Positions 34,392 through 44,586 of a stretch of DNA of 64,000 nt are shown here, one piece after another (position 1 is the first letter of the stretch; each line of letters begins with the position of its first letter). Source of the DNA: Dehalococcoidales bacterium (lineage in GTDB: Bacteria; Chloroflexota; Dehalococcoidia; Dehalococcoidales; UBA2162). The stretch spans positions 1 to 64,000 of the forward strand of contig JAUYHA010000081.1 of assembly GCA_030690265.1 (NCBI GenBank). The letters are read 5' to 3'. The position numbers and the translations under genes are program-made. The notes beneath the pieces were generated by a model. That model did no database searches. It had not been told where the DNA came from and saw only the letters and a list, made by a program, of their open reading frames with translations.

Positions 34392-35918
34392 TTGAAAGAA
34401 GGAAGGAAAACACTACTGCTCGGAAATAATTACGGTGGTCTTGTAAAAAACCACCTTGACTATTTATTTATTGCCCTAATCTGCCTGGCAACAACCCTGT
34501 TACTTCTGGCTTTCGCCCATACTAATTCTCTTGTTTCGACAGATGAAAGCGGCTATTTGATAAATGGGCAGGAGATTGTCCTGGGTGAATATTATAGCCG
34601 GGCTTTCCCCGACGGGCGCCCCCTCATTCCTTCCGTCATTGCCCTCTTTTTCTCTCTCGGCTTTGACATTGTAACCGTCCGCTTCCTGATACCTGTCATC
34701 TTTATGAATACGGCTTTACTAGCTACCTTTGCCCTGGGCAAGACGCTTTATGGTAGAAAAGAAGCCTATCTTGCCACTCTATTCCTATTTACCTTCCCAT
34801 TTTTCTGGGATATCGGCAATACAGTGCTGGTGGATATCCCGCTAACCGTGTTCACTACCCTCTTTCTTCTCTTCTTTTACCTGGGAGTGGAAAAGGAGAA
34901 GAAATACCTTTACTTTGCCGCTATGTTTATCTCTCTTGCCATCCTGACCAAGCTTACGGCAATCTTATTCTTTTTGCCGGCTTTCCTCTATCTAATTATC
35001 AGCAAAAAACTTAATATCTGCCTGAAAAAAGAATTCGTTTTCAGTGCCGCCGTAATTCCTCTGCTCTTTGTCGGGGTTTATGCCCTGTTTCATTTTTTTA
35101 TGTCAACTACCTTCAGCTCTTCAAATTTAGAAGGGGCTGCTGCAATCCCCTTTTACCCCTTCGAAGTCCTGCGGCTCGGACTGGCACCGGTGCTGGTTCT
35201 GGCTGTTTTCGGCGTATCAAAGGAAAAGAGAAACCTGTACCTCTTGTTACCAGTCCTGACCTTTTTCCTGTTCTGGTCTATTCAGGGCAGATTCTTTGAC
35301 CTGAGACAGTTTATCTCCCTTTCTCCCCTCGTCGGCATCCTTATCAGCCTCGGCTTTTTCAGGCTATCAAACAGGTATAACAAAAAGGCTGTTTCTCTGG
35401 TTTTTGCCCTGCTCTTAGCCATATCTTTCGTCCACGCAGTATATTTGAATGACTATCATCAAGATACCGGTTGGGGCATAACCATGCTATCCAAAGCTGT
35501 AAACCGGCTGGAAGAGAAAGGGAAAATTGGCATTGATAACCAGACCGTAGCCTATTACCTTTCCGTAGCGACCGATAAGGATATAATTGAAGCTTTTGGA
35601 TTCTCTGGAAAGTACCCCTCGGCTGTGCCTACTTATGAGATAATTACTGAAGAATGGCTCAGGAAAAATGATGTTACTTACCTGGTTTTATCTATCTATA
35701 GCGAGCAGTATAGAGCCAGGCTTGATGGTGCCATTCACCCTAAATTCTTGATGCTCTTCGATATTCCCTTTCTGGAAGTGGGCAGGTACAGCCAGTTGCC
35801 CACATCAGTTTCCCAGTTTAAATCTGACCTTTATAATGAGTTGGAAAGAGATTACCAGAGGGTGGAGACAATCAGTAAAGGGGAACAGGAAGTATTTATT
35901 ATTTTTAAGGTGAGATAG
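34392..35918 (+). CDS. GT39/ArnT-like polytopic glycosyltransferase
   Basis: 508 residues with about ten membrane helices and a soluble C-terminal part. The first loop reads TNSLVSTDESGYLINGQEI, with the DE dyad typical of GT-C enzymes (ArnT/PMT), and VLVDIPLTVFTTLFLL follows. These enzymes use polyprenyl-phosphate sugars as donors outside the membrane, fitting the GT2 synthases in this locus. The TTG at 34392 has no clear ribosome site; the true start could lie a few codons downstream after GGAAGGAAAAC. Confidence 0.78.
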   Translation: MKEGRKTLLLGNNYGGLVKNHLDYLFIALICLATTLLLLAFAHTNSLVSTDESGYLINGQEIVLGEYYSRAFPDGRPLIPSVIALFFSLGFDIVTVRFLIPVIFMNTALLATFALGKTLYGRKEAYLATLFLFTFPFFWDIGNTVLVDIPLTVFTTLFLLFFYLGVEKEKKYLYFAAMFISLAILTKLTAILFFLPAFLYLIISKKLNICLKKEFVFSAAVIPLLFVGVYALFHFFMSTTFSSSNLEGAAAIPFYPFEVLRLGLAPVLVLAVFGVSKEKRNLYLLLPVLTFFLFWSIQGRFFDLRQFISLSPLVGILISLGFFRLSNRYNKKAVSLVFALLLAISFVHAVYLNDYHQDTGWGITMLSKAVNRLEEKGKIGIDNQTVAYYLSVATDKDIIEAFGFSGKYPSAVPTYEIITEEWLRKNDVTYLVLSIYSEQYRARLDGAIHPKFLMLFDIPFLEVGRYSQLPTSVSQFKSDLYNELERDYQRVETISKGEQEVFIIFKVR

Positions 35919-35920
35919 AG

Positions 35921-38140
35921 TTGAAACTCAAAGCTAAAAGCTATTTCTTATGGCTGGCCCTGGCACTTATCACCATAAACCTGGTAGTTCTTTTAGATAT
36001 CCCGGTTTTAAGGCAAATCTCCGGCTTCATTTTCCTTACCTTTGTCCCTGGCTTCTTTTTTCTTCGCCTCCTGAAGTTAAAAGTTGACCTGGCGGAAAGA
36101 ATAGTCTTATGTGCAGGGCTCAGTGTTGCTATTGTGATGCTCCTTGGTCTGGCGATAAACGGCTTACTGCTTGCCCTTGGTTATTCCCAGCCCCTATCAA
36201 CTATCTCACTGCTGATTTCGTTTAGCTTAGCCACCGTTACTTTAGCCACTATCGCCTATCTAAGAAACAAAGGGGTAAACTTTTCCTTTTCCGGTTTCAA
36301 GCTGACCAGTAGTGAAAAGGTGTACTTAATTATGCCCTCACTATTTCCCCTGCTCAGTACAGTCGGCATGCGCCTGATGAACCTGAACAGTAACAACATA
36401 CTCTTAATGTTTCTGCTCTTCTTCATTCCAGCTTATGTTATCTTTATCTCCTTTACCCGGCGCCGGGTTTCGGAAAAAGTATATCCGGTTGCCATATTTT
36501 TAATCGGCGTCTCACTGGTGCTCATGTACGCCTTGAGGTCAAATCACATTATTGATGGAGACACTCATAGAGAGTATTTTATGTTCCTGACAACATTTGA
36601 AAACCGCTACTGGAGCCAGCTAGGCTTCGGCGTTCTGGACGCCTGCTTGAGCATCACCCTGCTGCCTGCCATCTACCAAACCTTTCTGAATATCAACCCC
36701 GAATTCCTCTTCAAACTTCTTGTTTCTTCAATAGTTGCCATCATGCCCCTGGTAGTCTACCTTATGTCTAAGAGATACATCGGCAGTTTTTACGGCTTTC
36801 TGGCCTCGGTCTTTCTTATATCCCAAATAACATTCCTGCAAGCGCCAAGTTTTACCCGGGTAAGTGTTGCGATAACATTCTTTGCCTTAGCCATCTTGGT
36901 TCTGCTCTAGGACAGTATAAGTGAATTCAGCAGAAGGACGTTCTTTTTTGTTTTTATTGCTGCTACCATACTATCCCACTATGGGGTTACCTTTGCCACC
37001 TTCTTCGTATTACTGCTAACCTGGGTTGGAGTACAAACCATAGGGAAAATCATACCTGGGAGAAAAGAATCAGCCCCCCGGCCGGCAGAAAATCCTGCCA
37101 ATGCAGGGGGCTCTCCATTACCCGCACAGGGGAAAAACCATCTTGAAAGTGATTCCCGGACTGACAGGGGTATTGCCCTAGAACTGCCTCGAACTCAGCT
37201 TAAGAAAGGACTAACTTTAGCCAGCCTGGTCATATTTCTAGCCATGCTATTTTTCTGGTACAGCCAGATGACAGGACCCTCTTTTTCCGCCGGGGTAAAT
37301 TTCACCTATAAAGCCTTTATAAACTGGACCTGGTTTTTAGCCGAAGATGCCGAGGTAGGACAAGCAGTCGAGGTAGCCTTCGGCAAAACGCCGGTATATT
37401 GGGGGGTGCCCCAGAGGATAGAATTTGTTTTGAGCTGGCTGACAGTCATTTTCATCGCTATCGGCGTCTTAATCACGATTGTCCGGTTTAAAACGATGGT
37501 AACCACATCTCAAGCTGAGCAAAATAAAGCTGGATTTTTAATAAAGAAATTGGAGGCCGAGTATCTCATACTGGGCACCGCCTGTTCTATCATTTTAGTC
37601 GCCATGGTAATTTTGCCCTTTGTCTCCAGATATTACGGCGAAGCCCGCACCCATTTTCAGATGATGGTGCCGCTTTCCCTGTTCTTTGTTATCGGCGGGA
37701 TAACGGTGGCTCAATACTTAAAAGCCCGCCCCTACTGGGTGATACTTATCGTGTTAATACCTTACTTTTTATCCACCAGCGGGGCGATGACCCAGGTATT
37801 TGGTTTTCCCCGGGCAATCACCCTGAACTCAACAGGTCCTCTATATCACCAGTATATTTTTGATGCCGAAAGTTATGCCGCTAAATGGTTAGCTAAATAC
37901 AGCGAAGAGGAAGTACCCATACACAGCAATAGTCTGGATACCTTATTAAGTCAGGGTAAAATTCCAGGATACGGTATACCCGGTTCTCGTCTTTCTGGTT
38001 TAAGAGCGGGCAGCAAAGTTGGGGGCTACATCTATTTGAGACGGCTTGATATCGAGGAAGGGCTGGTAGCTGAATACCCGGCTACTTTTGACGGGAAGAG
38101 TAAAATTTATAGCAGTGGTCAATCTGAGGTATACAGGTGA
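35921..38140 (+). pseudogene. DUF2206-like membrane protein interrupted by TAG
   Basis: A single frame of 739 sense or amber codons runs from a TTG at 35921 (AAGGTGA 7 bases upstream) to 38140, broken by one in-frame TAG at 36908-36910 (codon 330). Reading on past it, the frame stays open for 1,230 bases and continues with ISEFSRRTFFFVFIAATILS and HYGVTF, as expected inside a polytopic protein. The intact length and topology resemble the mostly archaeal DUF2206 family (function unknown, possibly GT-C). Either a nonsense mutation, a readthrough codon or a base error. No ribosome site for a separate second gene is seen. Confidence 0.75.
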
Positions 38141-38168
38141 GAAGCTCCATTAAGAGACAGACTCCTTT

Positions 38169-39275
38169 TTATGCTTCTTTCGCCAGCTCTTCATAAAGCC
38201 TGCCCATTTTGGCCATTTCCTTCTGCCAATCACTCCTCTCGGTAATTATTCCCCGATTTTTCTTACCGAACCTTTTCCGCATCTCCTCATCTTTGATGAG
38301 GGCGATAATTTTTGAGGCTAACTCCTGAGGAGCTTTCTGAGGAATAATAAAGCCATTAACTCCATCTTGCACCCACTTTCCATTATCCCCGAAATCAGTA
38401 ATCACTACCGGCAAGCCGCACGCCATAGCTTCGGCCGTGCTGGAGGCTAGCCCGGCATCAGAAAGAGAGGTGGAAACATAAATATCTGCCAGATTTAGAT
38501 ATCTGGGAAGTTCATCAGGTGGAACCAGTCCGGTAAAGATGACCCTGGAAGAGACACCCAGAGATTCGGCTAACCCTTTTAGCATTTCCTGCTGAGAGCC
38601 TCTCTCAACAAGCAAGAACTTTGCCTCAGGAACCTCACCCAGCACCAGCGGCACTGCTCTTATTAGAGTTTCGACATTATATATTGGCTCAAAGCGCCTC
38701 AAGCTAATTATTGTCGGAGAACCGGGGGTACCCAGTTCTTTTGCCAGCCTTTCGTCTTTTGGCATTGGCTTGAACTTTTCGGTGTCAGTACCGAAGTAGA
38801 TGAGCTTGATTTTGCGGGGGTCGGCTCCTAATCCTGTTAACGGCTCTTTAATATGCTCGGCATCGCAGGTCACCAGGTCAGCCCTTTTCAGCACGAACTT
38901 TGCCACCCACCCGGACATCCTGGACTTCCGGGGAGCAATTAAAACATCGGAGCCCCAGGTGGTAACAATAAAAGGGTGGAAACCACCGAGGGCAGCCAGT
39001 AAAGAGGTCTCCATAATGTAATGGGCATGAAGAATGTCCGGTTCGATGCTTTTAATCAGGCTCTTAAACTGGAGCAGCATCGGCACTGAATTTATCAGAT
39101 AGTTTATTACCCGCAGGCGGGGACCGATTCTCTTGAGCAGGTGTAGCTTGACATTGTCAATGTTATCAGACGGCTCAAGGGAAGTTATCAGGTGAACATC
39201 ATGTCCCTTATCGGCAAAATAACTCAGCCAGCGACTGGTGTGTACCCCTGGAGGAGCTACATAACATATTTTCAT
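38169..39275 (-). CDS. GT4 family glycosyltransferase
   Basis: 368 residues from the ATG at 39275; a longer in-frame reading to 39353 would overlap the upstream gene and lacks homology-like sequence. Opens KICYVAPPGVHTSRWLSYFADKGH, then HAHYIMETSL, TTWGSDVL near 118-125, and the donor-site SDAGLASSTAEAMACGLPVVITD. Members of this branch work in surface polysaccharide synthesis. The gene ends 28 bases from the converging DUF2206-like frame, and is the last in the minus-strand run. Confidence 0.86.
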   Translation of the reverse strand: MKICYVAPPGVHTSRWLSYFADKGHDVHLITSLEPSDNIDNVKLHLLKRIGPRLRVINYLINSVPMLLQFKSLIKSIEPDILHAHYIMETSLLAALGGFHPFIVTTWGSDVLIAPRKSRMSGWVAKFVLKRADLVTCDAEHIKEPLTGLGADPRKIKLIYFGTDTEKFKPMPKDERLAKELGTPGSPTIISLRRFEPIYNVETLIRAVPLVLGEVPEAKFLLVERGSQQEMLKGLAESLGVSSRVIFTGLVPPDELPRYLNLADIYVSTSLSDAGLASSTAEAMACGLPVVITDFGDNGKWVQDGVNGFIIPQKAPQELASKIIALIKDEEMRKRFGKKNRGIITERSDWQKEMAKMGRLYEELAKEA

Positions 39276-39285
39276 TGGCCCAGGT

Positions 39286-40542
39286 CTATAAAGTCCGGTA
39301 ATGGAAGCCTTTTTCTGCTGCCTCCCGGCTATCAAAGAAGCCGCAGACATCAATCAGTATCGGATTGTGATTCATCAGACTCTTTAGTTTATCCAGGGTA
39401 ACTTCCTGAAAAGCTTTATGGGCTACAGTCAAAATTACCCCGTCAATTCTGGGAATCTTTGTCAAGTCAGATACAGCCTTAATTGAGAACTGATTTTCAA
39501 TATCATCTAACAGAGGGTCGTAACCGAACATTTCCACGCCATATTCCCTGAGCTCGCTGATAGTCTCCTTTGCCGGCGTCTCTCTGGTATCGGCTACATT
39601 CGCTTTATAGGTCAAGCCCATTATTAGAATCCGGGAACCTTTTATTACTTTCCCGGCATTATTCAGGGCTTTGATAACCATCCCGGCGACATGCCCGGGC
39701 ATATTATCATTTATAGCTCTACCTGCCAGGATTACCTGGGGATGATAGCCAAGCTCTTTAGCTTTATAGACCAGGTAATAAGGGTCTACTGGAATGCAGT
39801 GCCCACCCACCAGGCCGGGCGAATATTTATGAAAGTTCCACTTGGTGGTAGCGGCATCAAGAACATCCTTTGTATTTAAGCCCAGCTTATCAAAGATAAG
39901 CGACAGCTCATTCATCAAAGCAATGTTCAAATCTCGCTGAATATTTTCAATAACCTTGGCCGCTTCCGCCGTCTTTATATTCTTAGCTTTGAAAATGTGG
40001 GAGGTAACTTTCCCGTATAGCCGGGCGACAAGCTCGGTGGTCTCTTCATCCATGCCAGAAACTACCTTGGTAATTTTGTCTATGGTATGTTCCTCGTCAC
40101 CCGGGTTAATCCTTTCCGGGCAATAGGCAATTTTAAAGTCCGGACCGCATTTGAGTCCGCCTTCTTCCAGAATGGGTTTCATCACCTCCTCAGTAACCCC
40201 GGGGTAAACGGTGGACTCCAGGATTACCAGGCTATTTTTCTTCAGATTCCGACCAACGGTTGCCGCCGCCGCCTTCACCGGAGACAAATCGGGTTCCTTT
40301 GACCTGGTTACCGGGGTTGGGACACAGATAATAATGAAATCAGCCTGACGTATATCTCCGGGATTACTGGTCAAAATAAGATTTCGATTATTGTTGCTCC
40401 GCTTCAGCATTGCCACTTTATCGGCGTCTATATCGAAGCCAATCACTTTAAGACTTTTTGAGAATGCCTCAGCCAGGGGTAGCCCCACATACCCCAGGCC
40501 AGTAACACATACAGTTGCTTTATCAAGTATAATTTCATCCAT
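39286..40542 (-). CDS. UDP-N-acetylhexosamine/UDP-glucose 6-dehydrogenase
   Basis: 418 residues, the UDP-sugar dehydrogenase family (WecC/WbpA/TviB-like). It oxidises C6 to a uronic acid with two NAD. NAD motif GLGYVGLPLAEAF near 16-28, VCVPTP-type CVPTPV near 72-77, ESTVYPGVTEEV, and the catalytic cysteine in GLVGGHCIPVDPYYL near 250. UDP-GlcNAc or UDP-ManNAc is likelier than UDP-glucose given the TPV and PERINPGD segments. With the adjacent epimerase it could give UDP-GalNAcA; with the wecB product, UDP-ManNAcA. Confidence 0.9.
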   Translation of the reverse strand: MDEIILDKATVCVTGLGYVGLPLAEAFSKSLKVIGFDIDADKVAMLKRSNNNRNLILTSNPGDIRQADFIIICVPTPVTRSKEPDLSPVKAAAATVGRNLKKNSLVILESTVYPGVTEEVMKPILEEGGLKCGPDFKIAYCPERINPGDEEHTIDKITKVVSGMDEETTELVARLYGKVTSHIFKAKNIKTAEAAKVIENIQRDLNIALMNELSLIFDKLGLNTKDVLDAATTKWNFHKYSPGLVGGHCIPVDPYYLVYKAKELGYHPQVILAGRAINDNMPGHVAGMVIKALNNAGKVIKGSRILIMGLTYKANVADTRETPAKETISELREYGVEMFGYDPLLDDIENQFSIKAVSDLTKIPRIDGVILTVAHKAFQEVTLDKLKSLMNHNPILIDVCGFFDSREAAEKGFHYRTL

Positions 40543-40543
40543 C

Positions 40544-41464
40544 TTACAGCCACCTTATTGTTTCACTTAACCCGTCTTTCAACGTGTACTTCGGCTGATA
40601 ACGAAAAGCTCTCGCTTTAGAAATATCAGCCAGACTGTGTCTAATATCGCCCGGTCTCGGCGCTTCATAAACCGGGTTTCCATTCTTACCGATAAGCCCG
40701 ATAACAAGCCTGGCCAGTTGATTTATGGTGATGCTCTCTCCACGGGCGATATTGAATACCCCTTGAGCGTCATCCTCCGCTGCCAGAACGGTCGCCTGAA
40801 CGGCATCTTTAACAAAGGTAAAGTCCCGGGTCTGTTCGCCGTCACCAAAGATAACGGGAGGCTTCCCCTCTGAAACCTTTTTAATAAAAGTGGGAATTAC
40901 AGAAGCATACCGGGAGTTCGGGTCCTGTCTGGCTCCGTAGACATTGAAATACCTGAGACAAACAGCAGGTAGCCCATAAACGTTACTGAAGACCTGGCAG
41001 TAATATTCGCCGGTGAGCTTGGTTACCGCGTAAGGAGATTGGGGGCGGGGCATCATATCCTCGCTCTTGGGCAGGGTGGGAGTATCACCATAAACTGAAG
41101 AAGACGAGGCGTAAATCACCTTCTTAACATTGTTTTCCCTGGCAGCCAGAAGCACATTCAGTGTTCCATTCACATTAACCTCATGAGAGGCTTGAGGGTC
41201 TTCTACACTCCGGGGCACGCTGGGAATAGCCGCCAGGTGAAAAACATAATAAACATTCTTAAAAAGCTTATTAAGAAGAGAAGGCCCGGTGATGCTGCCT
41301 TTGACAAAGTCAACATTGCCTTTCTTTAGCAGACTTTCTATATTCTTCATTTTCCCGGTAGAAAGGTCATCGAGGATGACAACCTGGTAGCCTTTGCCGG
41401 CTAGTTCCTCGGCAAGATGCGAACCGATAAACCCGGCTCCGCCAGTAACTACTACTTTTTTCAT
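40544..41464 (-). CDS. UDP-hexose 4-epimerase, WbpP/TviC/GalE-like SDR
   Basis: 306 residues. GGAGFIGSH at 8-16, YASSSSVYG, catalytic YAVTK and RYFNVYGARQDP. The gene lies one base upstream of the UDP-sugar dehydrogenase, the classical dehydrogenase/4-epimerase pair for UDP-GalNAcA or a similar uronate. The YVFHLAAIPSVPRSVEDP segment is typical of WbpP-like epimerases that accept N-acetylated substrates. Confidence 0.88.
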   Translation of the reverse strand: MKKVVVTGGAGFIGSHLAEELAGKGYQVVILDDLSTGKMKNIESLLKKGNVDFVKGSITGPSLLNKLFKNVYYVFHLAAIPSVPRSVEDPQASHEVNVNGTLNVLLAARENNVKKVIYASSSSVYGDTPTLPKSEDMMPRPQSPYAVTKLTGEYYCQVFSNVYGLPAVCLRYFNVYGARQDPNSRYASVIPTFIKKVSEGKPPVIFGDGEQTRDFTFVKDAVQATVLAAEDDAQGVFNIARGESITINQLARLVIGLIGKNGNPVYEAPRPGDIRHSLADISKARAFRYQPKYTLKDGLSETIRWL

Positions 41465-41516
41465 TTGTTTAATCCTAAGTTTCTCAGGCAGAATGTTTCT
41501 TGCCTTTTTACCTATA

Positions 41517-43130
41517 TCACCTTTCTAGCACTCTTTTGATAAGGGGATAGGTAAAGCCCAGGACTGGTCGTAGCCCTTCGATTATTACAAACCTGTAATA
41601 TTCCCTGCAATAACGTGAAAAAATACTGCCTCCGAAGCGTCTTGTTGTAATGTAATCTGCTCGCAGATGCCTTCTGCGTATCTCCTTCGACGAACCGGTA
41701 GTCGCACTACCTGCGTGCACCCTGAAACTGGAAAGCACTTTTTCAATCCGGTGTATGGGAAATACCATGCCTGCCCTTATCCAGTAATCACGGTCACTGC
41801 CAATTAGAGTCTCAAACCAGCCCACTCTCTCAATAACCTCACGCCTGAAAAAGGCTGAGGGCTGAGGTATATAATTCGCTTTGTTAATCATTTTCTTCAA
41901 ATCAAAATCCTTAGTGGCATACTTCCCTGTTATTTCACCTTTTTCATTGATGAAATTGCAGCCCCCAAATACGAAATAGGCATCTGGATTGGCTTTGAAG
42001 AATTCAACTACCGTCGGCACAGCACCAGGCTCATAAAAATCGTCGGCATTTACCCAGCCAAAGATTCCCCCTTTCGCCATCCCCAGTCCCCTGTTAAGCG
42101 CTTCGCCTACCCCTGTCCCCGGTTCTGAGACAAACCTTATTCGGTCAGGGTATTTAGCTTGATAGCCTGATAATATATCCACAGTGCCATCGGTTGAACC
42201 GCCATCAACAATAATATGCTCAATGTAAGGGTAATCCTGATTCAAAACGCTCTGAATACATTCCTCCAGATACTTCACACCATTTAGAACAGGGGTGATA
42301 ACGCTAACCAGAGGATTGTCTTTAGCACCTCTCTTAGCGGCAATACTGGAAGATGATTGAAGGGTAACTTCTATCAGGGCGCCATTCCTACCCCAGCCAT
42401 CAGGGGGCCAAACTTCTTTAGTAAGCTTGGTTATATTAATCTGGTTCTCTGGAACAAATTGTTTCAGTAGAGTCGTGTAATCTCTAACCCAGAGCCCTCG
42501 CTTGAAGACTCCCAAGCCCTGCCGGTCACCCGGTTGATGCTCAAAATCGTGACATTCAACTAAGACTATGCCTCCACGGACGATACGCATCATCTCCTTG
42601 ATGACCCTCTGGATATCACCTCGTTTTACATATATTAAAACGGCATCAGTAAAGACCACATCAAAGCTTCTGTCCTTGAACTGGCTGAGGTCTTCTGCCC
42701 GACCAACTGACAACTGAACGTTGGTCATCCCCTCACTAGCAAACCCTTCTTTACCGGCTTGTATGGCATGGGAACGAACGTCAATCCCCACGATTTCAGC
42801 ATCCGGGAACCTTCTCGCCAAATTATAAAGGTTTGGTCCCGAGCCACAGCCGATTTCGAGAACGCTGGAGATAGGGGAGAAAGCGGCTACCCTTTCCACG
42901 AGAAAAGAGCGATGAGGATGATTGATTGAGTCCCAGTACCCTTCCCCCCAGGTATCCCCCTCTTTACTCCACCACTCACCAAGCCGGTTCCTTCTCAGAT
43001 ATTGTCTGAACTCTACAAATTTCGTCGCCGGAGGGATATAAACGGCACGGACCAGTTTATTCAGTCGGGGGTATTGCGCAAGAAAAGCTTTTATTTTGCT
43101 TATTTTTGTTGCCCTGGCGTTTAATAACAT
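41517..43130 (-). CDS. Fused SAM methyltransferase and GT2 glycosyltransferase
   Basis: 537 residues. Residues about 60-255 form a methyltransferase domain (VLEIGCGSG at 90-98, VGIDVRSHAI at 114-123, FDVVFTDAVL). Residues 274-537 form a GT2 domain (VSVITPVLNGVKYLEEC, DGGSTDGT at 309-316, GWVNADDFYEPGAV with the metal-binding DD). The parts are joined by a short SSSSIAAKRGAKDN linker. A bifunctional enzyme could cap a growing chain with a methylated sugar, as methyl-terminated O-antigens do when exported by Wzm/Wzt. That parallel is inference. Confidence 0.87.
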   Translation of the reverse strand: MLLNARATKISKIKAFLAQYPRLNKLVRAVYIPPATKFVEFRQYLRRNRLGEWWSKEGDTWGEGYWDSINHPHRSFLVERVAAFSPISSVLEIGCGSGPNLYNLARRFPDAEIVGIDVRSHAIQAGKEGFASEGMTNVQLSVGRAEDLSQFKDRSFDVVFTDAVLIYVKRGDIQRVIKEMMRIVRGGIVLVECHDFEHQPGDRQGLGVFKRGLWVRDYTTLLKQFVPENQINITKLTKEVWPPDGWGRNGALIEVTLQSSSSIAAKRGAKDNPLVSVITPVLNGVKYLEECIQSVLNQDYPYIEHIIVDGGSTDGTVDILSGYQAKYPDRIRFVSEPGTGVGEALNRGLGMAKGGIFGWVNADDFYEPGAVPTVVEFFKANPDAYFVFGGCNFINEKGEITGKYATKDFDLKKMINKANYIPQPSAFFRREVIERVGWFETLIGSDRDYWIRAGMVFPIHRIEKVLSSFRVHAGSATTGSSKEIRRRHLRADYITTRRFGGSIFSRYCREYYRFVIIEGLRPVLGFTYPLIKRVLER

Positions 43131-43141
43131 CTTTTGAAACT

Positions 43142-44482
43142 TTATTTGGTCTTCTGAAATACGGCCCTAGTCCTGAAGTAAAATGCTCTACATAATCCAA
43201 GGATAACCCTGCGGATAAGATAGGGCAGAAAACTAACAAGATAATAATACCACGAACGGGCATTGAATGGATAATACCTTAAAGATAGAGCCAGTGCTTC
43301 TTTCCCTAAACCTTTATAGTTCTCCTTGGAGAATGCCGCTCCCCAACTCAAATAATAGTCGGAAAACTTCTTGCGTACCGGCCGCGGCATTCCTAGTTCT
43401 TGGGGTTGGCTCTCTTTGCCTCTTAAGGAAAGCTCCTCTTCAATCTGGCGAAACACTCTTGAGAACATATGGAACGGTGTGTATTCCGTAGTTGCCCTTT
43501 TCCAACCAGCTTGAGCGATAGCTCGTCGTTCCCGGCCATGTTTCAGATAGTAATCAGCTTTATCTATCATTTCCTTCACGTCGTGAAAACAGACAATCTC
43601 TTTATCTATTTGAAAGTAGTTCTCAATGCCGGGAACATACTCGGTCAACAAGAATCCACCAGCCAGGCAGACCATAGTCATTCTTCCTTTAAGCCCCATT
43701 TCGGCATCACTACCCGCCGCCCTGGAAAAATTGAGATTTATTTTGCTGGTGCTGAAGATATCTATCATCTCTTCAAAGGGAAGAAACCCTCCCCCCTTCT
43801 TCTGCCCCCAGCCCATACCAAATACCTGAACCGGAATACCTCTTTTCTTGAGTTCTTTGATATATCCTTCCCGGTCCAGGTACTTCAACCCGACAAAGGT
43901 AACGTCATACTTTTCTTCCACCTTTGACCAATCGCGGTCAACAGGAACACCTTCACAGGATATCGGCTGGAGCACCCGGGCGCCCAGCGCTGCATATTTT
44001 GGCGATGCCTGAGGGAAAAAGGTTACGCAATAGTCAAGATGCGGAATCCACCATTTTGAGTAGTCATCAAAGCGACGTTCATCATCAAAGAACCAACCGA
44101 TGACCAGACTACCTTCTTCCCTGATACTATCAAAGGTCGATTCTTGAAATTCATAGTCGGTAGAAAACCAGAGGACATATTTGGGATGTTCCCTTCTCAC
44201 CAGCTCGATGACCTCTGTATTAACCGCTTTTATGCCTACTTCGGTCATCCGCTTTGCCCAGTCATACACTATTACTCTGGAGAAGAGCTGTTGCAATGCC
44301 CGATAGTAATTTTGGAAAATGGGAGCATCGGCTGCAGTGTAGGTTGCCAGAGTATCGGCAATATGTTTAGCCAGTTTATGCCGGGACAAGTCTTCGAGCT
44401 GGCTTAACATAAGAAGCGTTTCGTCTATCACCCTGCTCTCCTCAAGAAACCTCCGACGGCCTTTATTTGGAGTAGCTACCAT
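43142..44482 (-). CDS. CgeB-like GT-B glycosyltransferase
   Basis: 446 residues. Resembles the CgeB/Glyco_trans_1_2 family: WFFDDERRFDDYSKWWIPHLDY near 130-151, YDVTFVGLKYLDREGYIKELKKRGIPV, then KINLNFSRAAG and KGRMTMVCLAGGFLLTEYVPG near the donor site. The first 100 residues and the last 110 (with YYYLVSFLPYLIRRVILGL) are not matched to any domain I recognise; the tail could associate with the membrane. Acts presumably on the exported glycan. Confidence 0.8.
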   Translation of the reverse strand: MVATPNKGRRRFLEESRVIDETLLMLSQLEDLSRHKLAKHIADTLATYTAADAPIFQNYYRALQQLFSRVIVYDWAKRMTEVGIKAVNTEVIELVRREHPKYVLWFSTDYEFQESTFDSIREEGSLVIGWFFDDERRFDDYSKWWIPHLDYCVTFFPQASPKYAALGARVLQPISCEGVPVDRDWSKVEEKYDVTFVGLKYLDREGYIKELKKRGIPVQVFGMGWGQKKGGGFLPFEEMIDIFSTSKINLNFSRAAGSDAEMGLKGRMTMVCLAGGFLLTEYVPGIENYFQIDKEIVCFHDVKEMIDKADYYLKHGRERRAIAQAGWKRATTEYTPFHMFSRVFRQIEEELSLRGKESQPQELGMPRPVRKKFSDYYLSWGAAFSKENYKGLGKEALALSLRYYPFNARSWYYYLVSFLPYLIRRVILGLCRAFYFRTRAVFQKTK

Positions 44483-44586
44483 TACAACCTAGTCATATTC
44501 TACAATTTCGAGACAATAATGCCAAACTGGCAGCACTAGGGTGACCTTCAAGGGTACTTTCTATCCGTAGATAGCAAGTTACGGCT

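Noticed and set aside
37244-38140. Separate gene starting at ATG 37244
   Set aside because: It is in the same frame as the upstream part, has no ribosome site, and the frame is open from the amber codon onward.
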